NCBI GenBank assembly: GCA_021234155.1
Contig: JAJEKV010000033.1
Coordinates: 3,699,454 to 3,763,453, forward strand
Direction: 5' to 3'
DNA: 64,000 nucleotides
Source: Isoetes taiwanensis
Taxonomy: Eukaryota; Streptophyta; Lycopodiopsida; Isoetales; Isoetaceae
Below the pieces are notes generated by a model that saw only the letters and a list, made by a program, of their open reading frames with translations, had not been told where the DNA came from and searched no databases. Position numbers and translations under genes: made by a program. Below are positions 44,351 through 54,634 of the stretch, piece by piece (within the stretch, counting starts at the first letter, position 1; the number at the start of each line of letters is the position of its first letter).

Positions 44351-45026
44351 AACCCAAATCGGGCGTACATAAAACCATCGAGTCCAAGAGGTTTCGTAAA
44401 AATCGAAATTTTCATGTGAAATAAACAAAAATGAAGCATACTTACATCAATGATGGTCTTGGCTTGAAGGCTCACCTTCTTTTCTCGTAAAGCGAAGGCG
44501 ATTTGAATGCAGCTTGAGGATGTTGCTGCCATTCATAGGGATTAGAGTGTGGCCTAGATTCTCCAGCTTCTGAACTATAAGAACTTGTTGTTATGTGGAA
44601 TGCAGGTCGGGCATTCACGACGTGGCAGGACAAAAGGTTCTCTCGGACGTCAGGAATGCTCGGGTGTTGAGGAAAGCCAAGAACAAAGATTTTTTTGGCC
44701 ACATAACAAAGATTTTTTGGCCAAGAAAAGAGATTTTTTGACTTAATGCTATGTTGCAGCTTCCGACGATGGCACAACTATGGCACAGCAGTGGCGATAA
44801 GTTTTTTGCGTTGGGGTCATCCTCTGTTACAGCTTAGTGCAGCGATGGGTATGAATGAGCTGTGGTAGGTAACTGGGTGCAACATGTCATGTCAGAATGA
44901 TGTAGCCGTTTTCTAATTTTCCTAGATCACATGGTATATTAAATAAGAACAAACATCCAGATTCCAAATAAACATCCAGTATTCAAATTCCAGACGTCGA
45001 ACAACTTTGGTGGCTTCTTGCCCTCG
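44351..45026. other. Spacer without a recognised gene
   Basis: Contains a repeated AAGATTTTTTGGCCA word (44,686-44,725). Minus-strand frame 44,472-44,777 has no recognisable motif. Confidence 0.35.
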
Positions 45027-45346
45027 CGCAACTAATGCGAGAGGGAAAGATCATTCCTGATCGTAGAACATTTTGGATTCACATTCTTGTTTCTTATCCA
45101 ATGAACGGCCGCCATGTGGCAACCATTCTAATCAGGAATGATAATCGCTAAGCATTCTTGCTGTGACATGTTGCAGCCCGTGATCTATGTTACGTAAAAC
45201 TAGAAGCCATGGCTGAAAGCCATCGTCGAATAACTCGCTGCAAGCCATAGCTGAAGAACTCGTTGAAAGCCATAGCTGAACCATGAAGCTCAAAACCTGA
45301 TGCATCTGCCGGATCATCTACGTTGGGGCTTTTCTTGACGTTGTAG

Positions 45347-45498
45347 AATGGAAGAGCTCGGCAATTCCTGTGCTAACAGGAGAAACTGGCTACTACCAGC
45401 AACCAGTCGCGCCTAGCATAGGAATCTCATGGGGCTCCTGGCTGCTGGCAGTAGCCAGCTTCCCCTGCTAGCACAGGAATCCTCGAGCTCTCTCCATT
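45347..45498. mobile_element. Foldback element with arms of about 57 bp
   Basis: AATGGAAGAGCTCGGCAATT... at the left and its inverse ending ...CTCTCCATT at the right match over about 57 bases with a few mismatches (shared GAGCTC, ATTCCTGTGCTA, CTGGCTACT blocks). The loop is about 38 bases. Copy 2 of the segmental duplication lacks the surrounding 45,328-45,543. Confidence 0.7.
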
Positions 45499-45810
45499 CC
45501 ACATAACAAGTCCATCGCGGTAAATGTCAGACGTGGGCATGTTATAGCCAGCCTTAGCCTTAAATGGCAAAAAATCTGCTAGGTCCAAAAAACGCCGTGT
45601 AAATTTTTTTGGGCGTGGTTATAACATATCAAAGACACGGAGCTACTATGGATATGCCCGTGGTTATAACATGACGGCATCCAATATATACGGCGCTCCA
45701 TAATAATGGGGCAACTAAAAAACACAACATATGCCTTTTAAGAAAACGTTAAAACAGTAAAATTTATTATTGTGGAATCTCGGCCTTAGCCTGTGGAGAA
45801 TGACAGCCAT

Positions 45811-46078
45811 GCACAGTATCTCGATCCACAGTACGAGAAGCCAGAAACCTGCTCTCAAAATCCCATGTTTCGTCTTCACGGCTGCAAAACTCTAAGCTTG
45901 AGCTGCTCAAAAAGATCGCATTTCATCGAGCCAAGCTTCTGCCTCAGTTTTTCTTATTTTCCGTTTTCAGTTTGGTATATTAGCTCCGGTAGGTCTGCTA
46001 CCACTGTCAGTTTACGGAATGACCTTTTCAGTTTTTGGCTATGGTTATGCCGTCGTAAGCTTTGTGTTTGTGGGCATT
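45811..46078 (+). pseudogene. Copy 1 of a gene fragment with transit-peptide-like start
   Basis: Corresponds to 49,537-49,835. The start MTAMHSISIHSTRSQ is followed by a one-base insertion (CAGAAACC against CAGAACC) that breaks the frame, and the hydrophobic part (FGILAPVGLLPLSVYGMTF) is interrupted at its end by the MITE at 46,079. Copy 1 is therefore dead. Confidence 0.4.
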
Positions 46079-46249
46079 CAATCGTGGTATTTATCAACCA
46101 CTGTCATGTTTGAACCAAAAAAAATACACGAGGTCTTTGTGGACTTAACGAATTTTTTAGTGAGTGTCATGTTAAAACCACATTGAGAGAAAAAATACAC
46201 GGAGTTTTTTTTATTTCATGCTGGTTCAAACATGACAGTGGTTGATTTG
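46079..46249. mobile_element. 171-bp Mutator-like MITE with 9-bp target duplication
   Basis: Flanked by GTGGGCATT on both sides (46,070-46,078 and 46,250-46,258). Inverted arms of 23 bases (TCAACCACTGTCATGTTTG... at 46,094-46,116 and its inverse at 46,223-46,245) match perfectly. Segmental copy 2 has one GTGGGCATT at about 49,807, the empty site. A 9-bp duplication is the hallmark of the Mutator superfamily. Confidence 0.85.
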
Positions 46250-47239
46250 GTGGGCATTTTGCAGCTTTCCTCATTTTAGAATCCGATCAATCCTTTCTTC
46301 ATGTGGGCTCCTCCCAGCTGTTGACCCTTTTCCACGTAGGTAATCTGCTGTTCATGGAATCAGTGGCATGGTAGCCATCCTAGTATACATATTTCGAAGC
46401 TGTATTGCAAGAAAGTGTCAAGAAATTACACAGGATTGAAGTTTCAAATCGTCTAGATCCATAACAACATGTGGATCCTACTGAAAAACCTGCAAAACCA
46501 AGCTGTCAGGATCTGTTTTACGGACCACAATTCTGACTCCGACGAAGTAAGTTTACTTACCATACTTTTGTGGATTCTGAGAAGCATCCAACATGATCCC
46601 ATATATGCCCGAATATATTAGGTTTAGGTCTATGAGCAGTTTCTCTATGCTTTGTATTAATTTGAAATTCATGTTTTGAACATCTTGGTCATCTTGCTTT
46701 AATGTATTGATGCATTCTAGACTTCCTTTACCATGATGTGCTATTTGTGCTGGAAAGCATCTATTGGTGGACAAGAACACACTGAAATCCTTCTTGCACC
46801 ACTGTCATATAGTCCCTGTACATGAACATAGTTGTTTCACACGTCTCATTCTTTATTTACAATGATTTATGAGCTGAATAATTAAAAGCCCAGTTACTTA
46901 CCTGAATCGCATTCTCATAGAAGCTGATTCAGTGGACGTGAAATTGATCTGGTGTGTATTGCCTTCGTAAGGTTTTATTGTGGTAATAGTTCTGAGTTTA
47001 GTCATCAGACCCAGTACAAAAAAGAAATAGGGCATTTGATATGATGCCTCAGGTATTAGCAAAGCCAACAATTTGGACTATCATCTGCTGATAAAATTTG
47101 AACCACTGCAACTGCTTTGTGAGATAATGCAGGTTTAAATTGTTGGAAACATATGTAATGGCGAACAAGATTATAAATCCAAACGCTTTAAGAACCATAT
47201 GGTTTTCTGATATCTAAAAACAGCTCTTTTAAAGGGGAA

Positions 47240-48348
47240 AACATCATATATGGATGTCTGTCAATGAAGTATGCAAAGATGATCAAATTATAGATATAAC
47301 TAGGAACATAATCTAAGGTGTTAAATAAGACTCTAGATGATGTAATGTATTAGGTTTCCAAAATGTTGTTTGGGAGCGGTGTTACCTAAGATTTTGGATG
47401 GTTTTTGGATGTAGTCGTATGGGAAATTGGTATAAAGCTAACGTCAGTAAATAGGTTTTAGGATTGCAGTGGTCGACTGGGTTAGGTCTGAAAGTTGTAG
47501 TTTTTAGAGGGGCAGTGGTGTCGATGGCTTCGCGTTCACGTGGAGCTGGAGGCGATGGCGTAGGGCAGTCGAGGTAGGCGCAGGGCGGGGCGATGGAGCT
47601 GCGGCAGGACATGGCATGATTCGGCAGGTTTTTCTGGATTTCGGAGGTGTGTCTGGTAGTCTTGGGGGTTTGCAAGCATGGTAGATGCAGCGAGGTTTTT
47701 GGAAGCAAGCGGAATCTGGAGCCAGGCTATGGCATGAGTGGTTCTTCTTGTTGTGGAGGGGAGATTTTGGATTTTTTCTTCTGCCATAGGCAAAAGCATC
47801 TTCGAGTTGTATTTCGTTTCAACAGGTGTGGCAGTGAGAGTTCCTGGCATATGACCTCTTCAATCCGTTTTGTTTGCCATGATTAATCCCCTTTTTTTGT
47901 AAGCCCTCTTCAACAGGTGGTGTTTCATTTTGAGGTTTTCTGGAACTGCCTTTTGGGCAGGGGGTTCAACTCCCCGTGCTTCGTTATGTTCTTTGTTTCT
48001 CTGTTGTTGTGGGCAGTATGACAGACCCTGCAAGGGAATCTCACTTATCGGGTGCAATGACTGCTGTATCTTGTGGAGATTGTGAGGTGGGCTGGCGTAC
48101 AGTTGCATGTATGTAACAGATTGACCTTATGGGAATACTTGTTCCTCAACCTTTGGGTGACGTGGAAATGGGGATTTGACCCCATCTTAATTTGTGATGG
48201 ACGGTTGTGGTTATTGGGTTTTGGATATGCTTGGGAATATGCCTTTTTTGAATGGACAGGATTGAGCGATTATAGGATTGATCGATTAATGCCTCTTACG
48301 CTTCTCTTGCCAGCATTATTAAGGTAAACAGATTCTGAGGATGCAAAG
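47240..48348. other. Copy-2-specific sequence, no confirmed gene
   Basis: GC-rich from 47,460 to 47,760 with overlapping minus-strand frames (47,382-47,850) that lack motifs. Nothing else supported. Confidence 0.35.
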
Positions 48349-48573
48349 TTGATGCCACAGGATGATTGTATGCCAAAGAGGATGGTATTTCCATTCAAGA
48401 GGCTGCATTTAGAAAATAAAGGATTTCAGTACTCACCAATAAGGCAACCTTTCAAGCATCTGGAATTTATAAAATCAAGGAGAAGTCTTCCATTGAAAAA
48501 ACGTCCAGTGGCTCCTCCAACAAAATCTCTGCCGTATGGAAAGAAGTTTGCATTGGCTCTTATTTGTAGATAG
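48349..48573 (+). CDS. Exon-like frame, unknown basic product
   Basis: A 74-codon frame beginning MMPQDDCMPKRMVFPFKRLH is basic and proline-containing (KKRPVAPPTKSLPYGKKF). The reading is also open upstream of the first Met (TDSEDAKL). I do not recognise the family and see no second copy in the paired segment. Confidence 0.25.
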   Translation: MMPQDDCMPKRMVFPFKRLHLENKGFQYSPIRQPFKHLEFIKSRRSLPLKKRPVAPPTKSLPYGKKFALALICR

Positions 48574-49536
48574 GTGTTCACTCCAACAACTACTGTGGAG
48601 TCTCTTCTGAATTAGATTTTCTTCTGATCGACTTCGGCAATAGTTAACAAATTTCAGGATAATCATAATTCTTAGTGTGACTACAGCAAATTGCCTCATC
48701 AGACTTTCTAGCGACCTAATTGTCATATGTTATCATAAGCGAGACAATTTAAGTTTAGCTGGTGCAATTGTTGACGGTTGTACGATTCTAACCTATGATC
48801 ACTAAAGGTTGCACTTCATGTCATCTTAAACTATATTCTTATTCGTTGTCATCTTATAGTCATCTTGTAATCATCTTATCAACTAAGGCGAGAGGGAAAG
48901 ATCATTCCTGATCGTGGAACATTTTTTCCTACAATCTGAGCCTTCATGTATGAAAAATATCTCATTCAGTCCAATATTGCAAGGGTTGCCAAGCTATCAA
49001 AGAAAGTGGATTCACATTCTTGTTTCTTATCCAATGAACGGCCGCCATGTGGTGGCAACCATTCTAATCAGGAATGATAATCGCTAAGCATTCTTGCTGT
49101 GACCTGTTGCAGCCCGTGATCTATGTTACGTAAAACTAGAAGCCATGGCTGAAAGCCATCGTCGAATAACTCGCTGCAAGCCATAGCTGAAGAACTCGTT
49201 GAAAGCCATAGCTGAATCATGAAGCTCGAAACCTGATGCATCTGTTGGATCATCTACGTTGTTATAGCCAGCCTTAGCCTTAAATGGCAAAAAATTTGCT
49301 AAGTCCAAAAAACGCCCTGTAATTTTTTTTTGGCGTGGCTATAACATATCAAAGACACAGATATACTATGGATATGCCTGTGGCTATAACATGACGGCAT
49401 CCAATATACACTGAGCTCCATAACAAGGGGGCAACTAAAAAACACAACATATGCTTTGTTGAAAATTATTCCTTTTAAGAAAACGTTAAAACAGTAAAAT
49501 TTATTATTGTGGAATCTCGGCCTTAGCCTTTGGAGA

Positions 49537-49835
49537 ATGACAGCCATGCACAGTATCTCGACCCACAGTACGAGAAGCCAGAACCTGCTCTCAAAATCCC
49601 CTGTTTCGTCTTCATGGCTGCAAAACTCTAAGCTTGAGCTGCTCAAAAAGCTCGCATTTCATCGAGCCAAGCTTCTGCCTCAGTTTTTCTTATTTTCCGT
49701 TTTCAGTTTGGTATATTAGCTCCGGTAGGTCTGCTGCCACTGTCAGTTTACGGAATGACCTTTTCAGTTTTTGGCTATGGTTATGCCGTCATAAGCTTTG
49801 TGTTTGTGGGCATTCTGCAGCTTTCCTCATTTTAG
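49537..49835 (+). pseudogene. Gene fragment: transit-peptide-like start plus membrane segment
   Basis: The frame from ATG 49,537 (MTAMHSISTHSTRSQNLLSK) to LLPQFFLFSVF is rich in Ser, Lys and Arg, like a plastid or mitochondrial targeting peptide. From 49,707, after TTTTCAG and in another frame, FGILAPVGLLPLSVYGMTFS continues to VISFVFVGILQLSSF and a TAG: two hydrophobic stretches. There is no GT donor for a proper intron between them, so a one-base loss is likely. The same change is in copy 1, so it predates the duplication or the reading is wrong. Product not recognised. Confidence 0.35.
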
Positions 49836-49860
49836 AATCTGATCAATCCTTTCTTCATGC

Positions 49861-52800
49861 AAAAGAATGTTATAAAAGAGGCCAGGTAAAAGGCATCTGC
49901 TGCAAAATACGATGGCAAAAACTTTGTGCTTGAACCAACATGACAAACCTCATGGGATTTAATATTGTTGATTTGCTGTCTTAATAATCTCAGCTAGGTA
50001 GTTTAATTAGGCAGATTAGTATTGTTCACTAGGATTGTGATGCTTGGCACGATGGCAATTGTCATCAAGTTTGAAATGTACACTTATTAGTCTGTCCTCA
50101 AGGGGGGATCGATTCCTAACATTGATCGCATCAGGATGATGAACCCTCAAAAAGAGCCAGAAAAAAGAAGACCGATGCCCGTGAAATTCAAAGCTTTTAT
50201 CAGAAATATTATGATGATTATGTCAAGCGTAAAAAAAAACCGTTTACCAATAAAAAAAAATCCGTTTACCAATGTTGTTAAAAAACCCGTTTTTTATTTT
50301 TAAAGTACCTCTATAAAAATCCTCACATTTTTTAAAGGATTTTTATGATTTGGTATGGCCAAAAATAAGAAATAAAAAAAAAAGCACATTCTTTGCGCTG
50401 CTTTATTGGACATGTTTGCTACTGTTAAACTGCACATTTTTGCTACAAGTTGCAAGACTTAGCATGCCAACAAGTAAATCAGAAGCTTATGCTGCTATTA
50501 GAAACTATTAAGTTCAAGTACAAAGATATCATAGTAGTTTTGCCATGCACCTCTTAAGAAAGTTGAGAAAAACATTATTAAAGAGGTTAAGAAATTTAAG
50601 AATATCATATATAAAGATAAACATGTTCAAGAATATCATATATTTGGATAAAAAAAACCACAGTCTAAGGATTTTTAAAGATTTTTAAGGATTTTCAATG
50701 AATTTAAAGATCTTAAAGATTTTTAACGTATTTTATATGAGTTACTTTTTTAAAGATTTTTTTCCAATTTTTTTTAAAATCTTCAAAAAATCTAAAAAAA
50801 AAAATGTTTTTTAAACGTATGGATTTTGACGTACTTAATAACATTGATTTGCATCATGCTTCAGAACCTTCGCCATCAAGATAAACAAACCACCTCTTTT
50901 TCAACTCTTATTTTTTCTCCGGATGTAGCTCTGTTTCATCCTTTATAGGTCCTGCATGATTTCTTAATATTTAATAAAACATGTTCATCTTTTGAGTCAA
51001 GCAGACGTGTAGAGAATCCATATTGGATCTACCCATTAGAGTTCCTAGAAATTAAAATGGATGAAACAGACCAATAAGTTTTTATTGTAGTAACTAGAAA
51101 CGTGTGCCCGGCGATGCCGAGCATTAATCATGGATGTGTGGAATGGGTAAATGAAATTTTAATTGTGTTTGTGTCCATAGATGTAATGCGTTGCTGGGCT
51201 AATCTCCTGACATGTGTTTTTACTCGGTCTTTAACGTCTATATGTGCAACTTCAACAACAGCACATGTTGTTATTGGCAAGAATAGACATTACTTGCTTT
51301 TATAATCATTTTTGCTATTGAAATTGTCTAATGACAGTTTTATCAATGTATTAACTTTGTGTTTGTGGATTTCAGAAGAGAAAACAATGCTTTATAACGA
51401 ACATGAGAGGCAATTAAATCTACCTTTAAAGACGAAAATTTGGAAAGACAGATCCAAAACTTATGCTCAAAATGTCACCCTTAGTGGTTAAGTACATAAA
51501 AAAAAAAATAGGTAAAACATCTCGAGTTGATGCTCCTTGGGCACCTGCCAGTCGGTGTAGCTAAAAATCGATGGATAGTCGATATGTGAAAATCCCACCC
51601 TAAGTCAGAAGGTTTGAGTGGTGACCTATGTCTAAAGATGGAAAATGGATAGGCTCGCAGGCCCCGACTTGTGGGGTCAAAAGTTATATTGAAAACGGAA
51701 CTAGCAGCGCTTTTTTCTTGGTGATGCATATTAGTTTGTTGTTGAAAATTTGACGCATATTAGTAATCCATGATGCTCATTCTTTATTGCACTGAGCCAA
51801 TACGATGAGCATTTAATCTGAATTGCACGAATATCCATTTCCCAATGCTTGCATTAATCATGTTCTCGTATGTCAACATTAGGTTTACTTCCTCTTCATA
51901 CCAAGCTTGTGAACCACTTTCTCTACAACGTTAGGCAATTTTATCGCAAGAACGGCCAAATCTAACACATCATCTCTATCACAAACATGGGCCAATGCTC
52001 AATATCTAGGATTGCCCATTCACCAAGCCTCTCTATGTCTATTTTGTTTTATAGAAACCCTACATTCAAGGTGGTCATGAAATGGTGAATAACAAATGAG
52101 AGTAATAATTCATTAGGAAAAAAGAAGTTGGAAGAAGACACTTTTAAGTAAGACGCCTCTGTAATTTGAGAATCTAAACTTACACTTTGGTTATTCTAAA
52201 AGTTTTTGGTAGTTTCTCTAAGCATTATAATTTGCACACTTCTTCCAAAATAGATGCTTGAATGTTTCACCACTGCATCAAAAAAAGATGATTAATTGTT
52301 TTGGCAATTGCGTACTTGTGTTACCTCATTTACGTCCTTTAGGTTGACCAAATCCATATATGCTCATGTGCATGTCATAATGTGCACTTTTCATAGAATT
52401 TCCAAATGTGATATGAAGATTGAATTAAAGATTGGAAGCAAAGAAAAATGCATCTTTCAATATGACATGCTACAACAAAGAAGAAGAAGAAGAAGAAAAA
52501 TACATCTTTCAAAATTATAGCGAGGGAACATATGGAAGAACCATACAACCAAAGCATGGATTTTGGTTGTCTATTTGGACTTTTATCTCACCTGACCTAG
52601 TAACCGCAATTATCTTATCTATAGTTATCTTATCTGCAATCCTGACATGTCCAAATTTTTGTTTCCAACATGCAAGAAAAGCATGTTGCAATCATGAGTT
52701 GGATGCATGAAACCATGAGTTGGATGTGTAAAGACCCTTCAAAACGTAAGCTGGCTGCACTGCACAAAGTGCACTAAGAAAAGTCACTATGAAGAGTAGA

Positions 52801-52960
52801 TTGCAATTATGAAGAATACATTGCAAAGGAGAATTTCAACAACCTGATATTATTATTGACAACCCGTTTTTTTTTTAACATTTCTCCAAAATTTAAAATG
52901 CAGAAGTTTAGAGAGAATTAAAAAGTAGGAAATTTTATTGGAACCATCCCACACTTGCCT
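49861..52960. other. Long AT-rich region without recognised genes
   Basis: 50,200-50,830 is very rich in A/T runs with repeated AAAGATTTTTAA words. A (GAA)n run is at 52,478-52,500. Short open frames at 51,102, 51,481 and 52,432 have no motif support. Confidence 0.5.
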
Positions 52961-53057
52961 TTTCCTCCATTCTAGTTCTTTCTAATTCTTTATGGCTAGA
53001 TTGTTGAGCTCCTAATTTCATCAAAAATATTATTCAACATATTAGAAAAGCAAGAAG

Positions 53058-53603
53058 CTTTGTTGAACCATCCCACACTCAGGAGACGAGTGACTCTATT
53101 GCTACAGATGAGGCAGTACAGTTTTTTACCCAAGTGATGCACATCCAAGCACATGGTATTGTCTCGGCCCATTGGGTTGGAGCAGTGCGGCCTGACCGTC
53201 CTCGTCACCTCCTGGTCCGCTTTCAAGATGCTCTTTCTCGGTTGCACATCTTGCGACATGGCAACCATCTGAAAGGAACCACCTTCTCTGTCCAGGAAGA
53301 CCTGACCCCAGCACAGCTCTGTAGACGGAAAGAAGAATTATGTCGTGTGCGCGAGGCTCACCTGCAGCAGAAGTGGGCCATTTATAGGGGAGGTCAAGCC
53401 ATCATTCGGGATCAATGGCCATCTGACCCATGGGCATTTACTGTATAGCCATGTACTCTCTAGTTTCGCTTTGGTTTACTTTCAAGTTTGTTAATATTTG
53501 TGATTTGTTGTGGGGGGCAGCCCCCGAGCTTTGTGAGGGCTCATGCCCTCTTCTTTCTATTCTGGTCCCATAACCCGATTGGGTTCCCGTGGACGTTAAA
53601 AGA
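53058..53603 (+). mobile_element. LINE ORF1 C-terminal part ending directly in a LINE 3' end
   Basis: The frame QETSDSIATDEAVQFFTQV, then GIVSAHWVGAVRPDRPRHLL, VRFQDALSRLHILRHGNHLK and EDLTPAQLCRRKEELCRV ends WPSDPWAFTV with a TAG at about 53,446-53,448. This is the RRM and C-terminal domain of L1-type ORF1 proteins (AHWVG..RP.RPR.LLVRF, LKG....EDLT..Q..RR). It is uninterrupted for about 125 codons. After 140 bases of 3' sequence with a CCCCCGAGC/GAGGGC region comes GTGGACGTTAAAAGA and a TTATC tail, the LINE 3' box. ORF2 is missing. Diverged copies of an 80-base segment (52,963 and 53,616) flank it. Confidence 0.75.
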
Positions 53604-53689
53604 TTTATCTTATCTTTTCCATTCTAGTTCTTTATAGCTGGATCGTTATACTTTTTGTTTCATCAAAAATAATATTCAGCAGTGCTAGA

Positions 53690-54478
53690 TTTACCCAAGG
53701 GTGGCTCAAAACAGCAAAGGTACTAACAGTGCCATGTTTCTGACTCCCATGTCAGTGGAGCTGCCCCATCTGCTTATTTAAATCAGCCGATGCAACCTGT
53801 TAAGACCACCTACTTATCTAAATCATTCGATGCCATGTCTGCATCAACATACAAACAAAGGTCCAAATTGCTGCCCAACTTGTAAAGCCTTCTGATTTGG
53901 TAGCTTGAAAATATTGAAGAGCATATTTGGCTGCTATCTAATGGATGCTGCATAAACTTTGGGCAACAAATTTGTTGTAACATCTGCCAGCCCAAACTAT
54001 CTATCCCAAATACTTTATCAGCACCAAAAAAGCTTGTTAGTTCAATGTCCCAGTATCAATTTAATTATGGACCAGCATACAAAGGCATGTTAATTCGCAG
54101 TCTACAATAATATTCAGACATGTATACTAAACCATGAACTGACATGGATACGAAACCATAAATATACTCTGCATATGAACTGAGCAGCATTTTAGTAATT
54201 ACATCTATGAAGAGGCTTCTGCAGAATCCAAAAAACTTATGCTCGAAGATCAGAGATTTGAGCAGCCTGCTACACAGATGCATTACAATATAATAAGCCC
54301 ACTTACATTAAATCACTCTATGGCAAACATATCTATTGAATGCAATGTCTACAAATAAAACAAAATGGGGTCATTCTATGGTGCATTTGCCAAACTTCCA
54401 GATGCAGTTATTGGATGTAGTGCGTTAAGTGTAGATGAATGTAGCAACAACTACCTGAATGCAACCGACAACATTTAC
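53690..54478. other. Region without recognised genes
   Basis: No motif or repeat supported; possibly intronic or 3' flank of the exon-like segment that follows on the minus strand. Confidence 0.35.
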
Positions 54479-54634
54479 CATGCTCTTGATTAGGAGTAGA
54501 GTCGCATGGTATCATGAAGTATGGACCATCAGGCATAACATATTTCTCCATATTGACAGTTTTTGGAAGCAACACAAGACTTTTTGCAGCCCCTTTGAGC
54601 ATGGCAGATTTGATTGTATTAGGACTTGGTTTCC
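54479..54634 (-). CDS. Exon-like segment of an unknown gene
   Basis: On the minus strand, CCTATAG precedes a 52-codon open segment KPSPNTIKSAMLKGAAKSLV, then LLPKTVNMEKYVMPDGPYFM and IPCDSTPNQEH, followed by G|GTAAATG. Both splice sites are good and the codon style is that of a conserved enzyme or structural gene. I cannot name it. Confidence 0.4.

Larger units (their letters stand above)
38945..46330 (+). repeat. Segmental duplication, copy 1 (enlarged)
   Basis: Blocks of this region match 46,349-49,860 in the same order: 38,945-39,729 with 46,349-47,119; 40,855-40,975 with 47,106-47,235; 41,740-42,000 with 48,560-48,830; 45,027-45,325 with 48,885-49,258; and 45,545-46,320 with 49,259-49,860. 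Extra material in copy 1 includes a poly(A) retroposon, unit B, a foldback element and a MITE. Similarity by eye is roughly 85-92 percent, so the duplication is old but later than the common ancestor of the inserted families. Confidence 0.8.
46349..49860 (+). repeat. Segmental duplication, copy 2 (compact)
   Basis: Same block order as 38,945-46,330 but without the retroposon, unit B, the foldback element and the MITE. It has about 560 more bases than copy 1 between the second and third blocks (47,240-48,555). An exon-like end with the donor GACGAA|GTAAGT is conserved in both copies (46,547 and 39,148), so the duplicated unit probably carried a gene. Confidence 0.8.

Noticed and set aside
44176-44424. 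82-codon frame with repeated KGFH
   Set aside because: Follows directly from the GGAAACCCTTCC repeat array.
47382-47850. Two overlapping minus-strand frames of about 105 codons
   Set aside because: Pro/Thr-rich, no conserved motif and not kept in the paired duplication.
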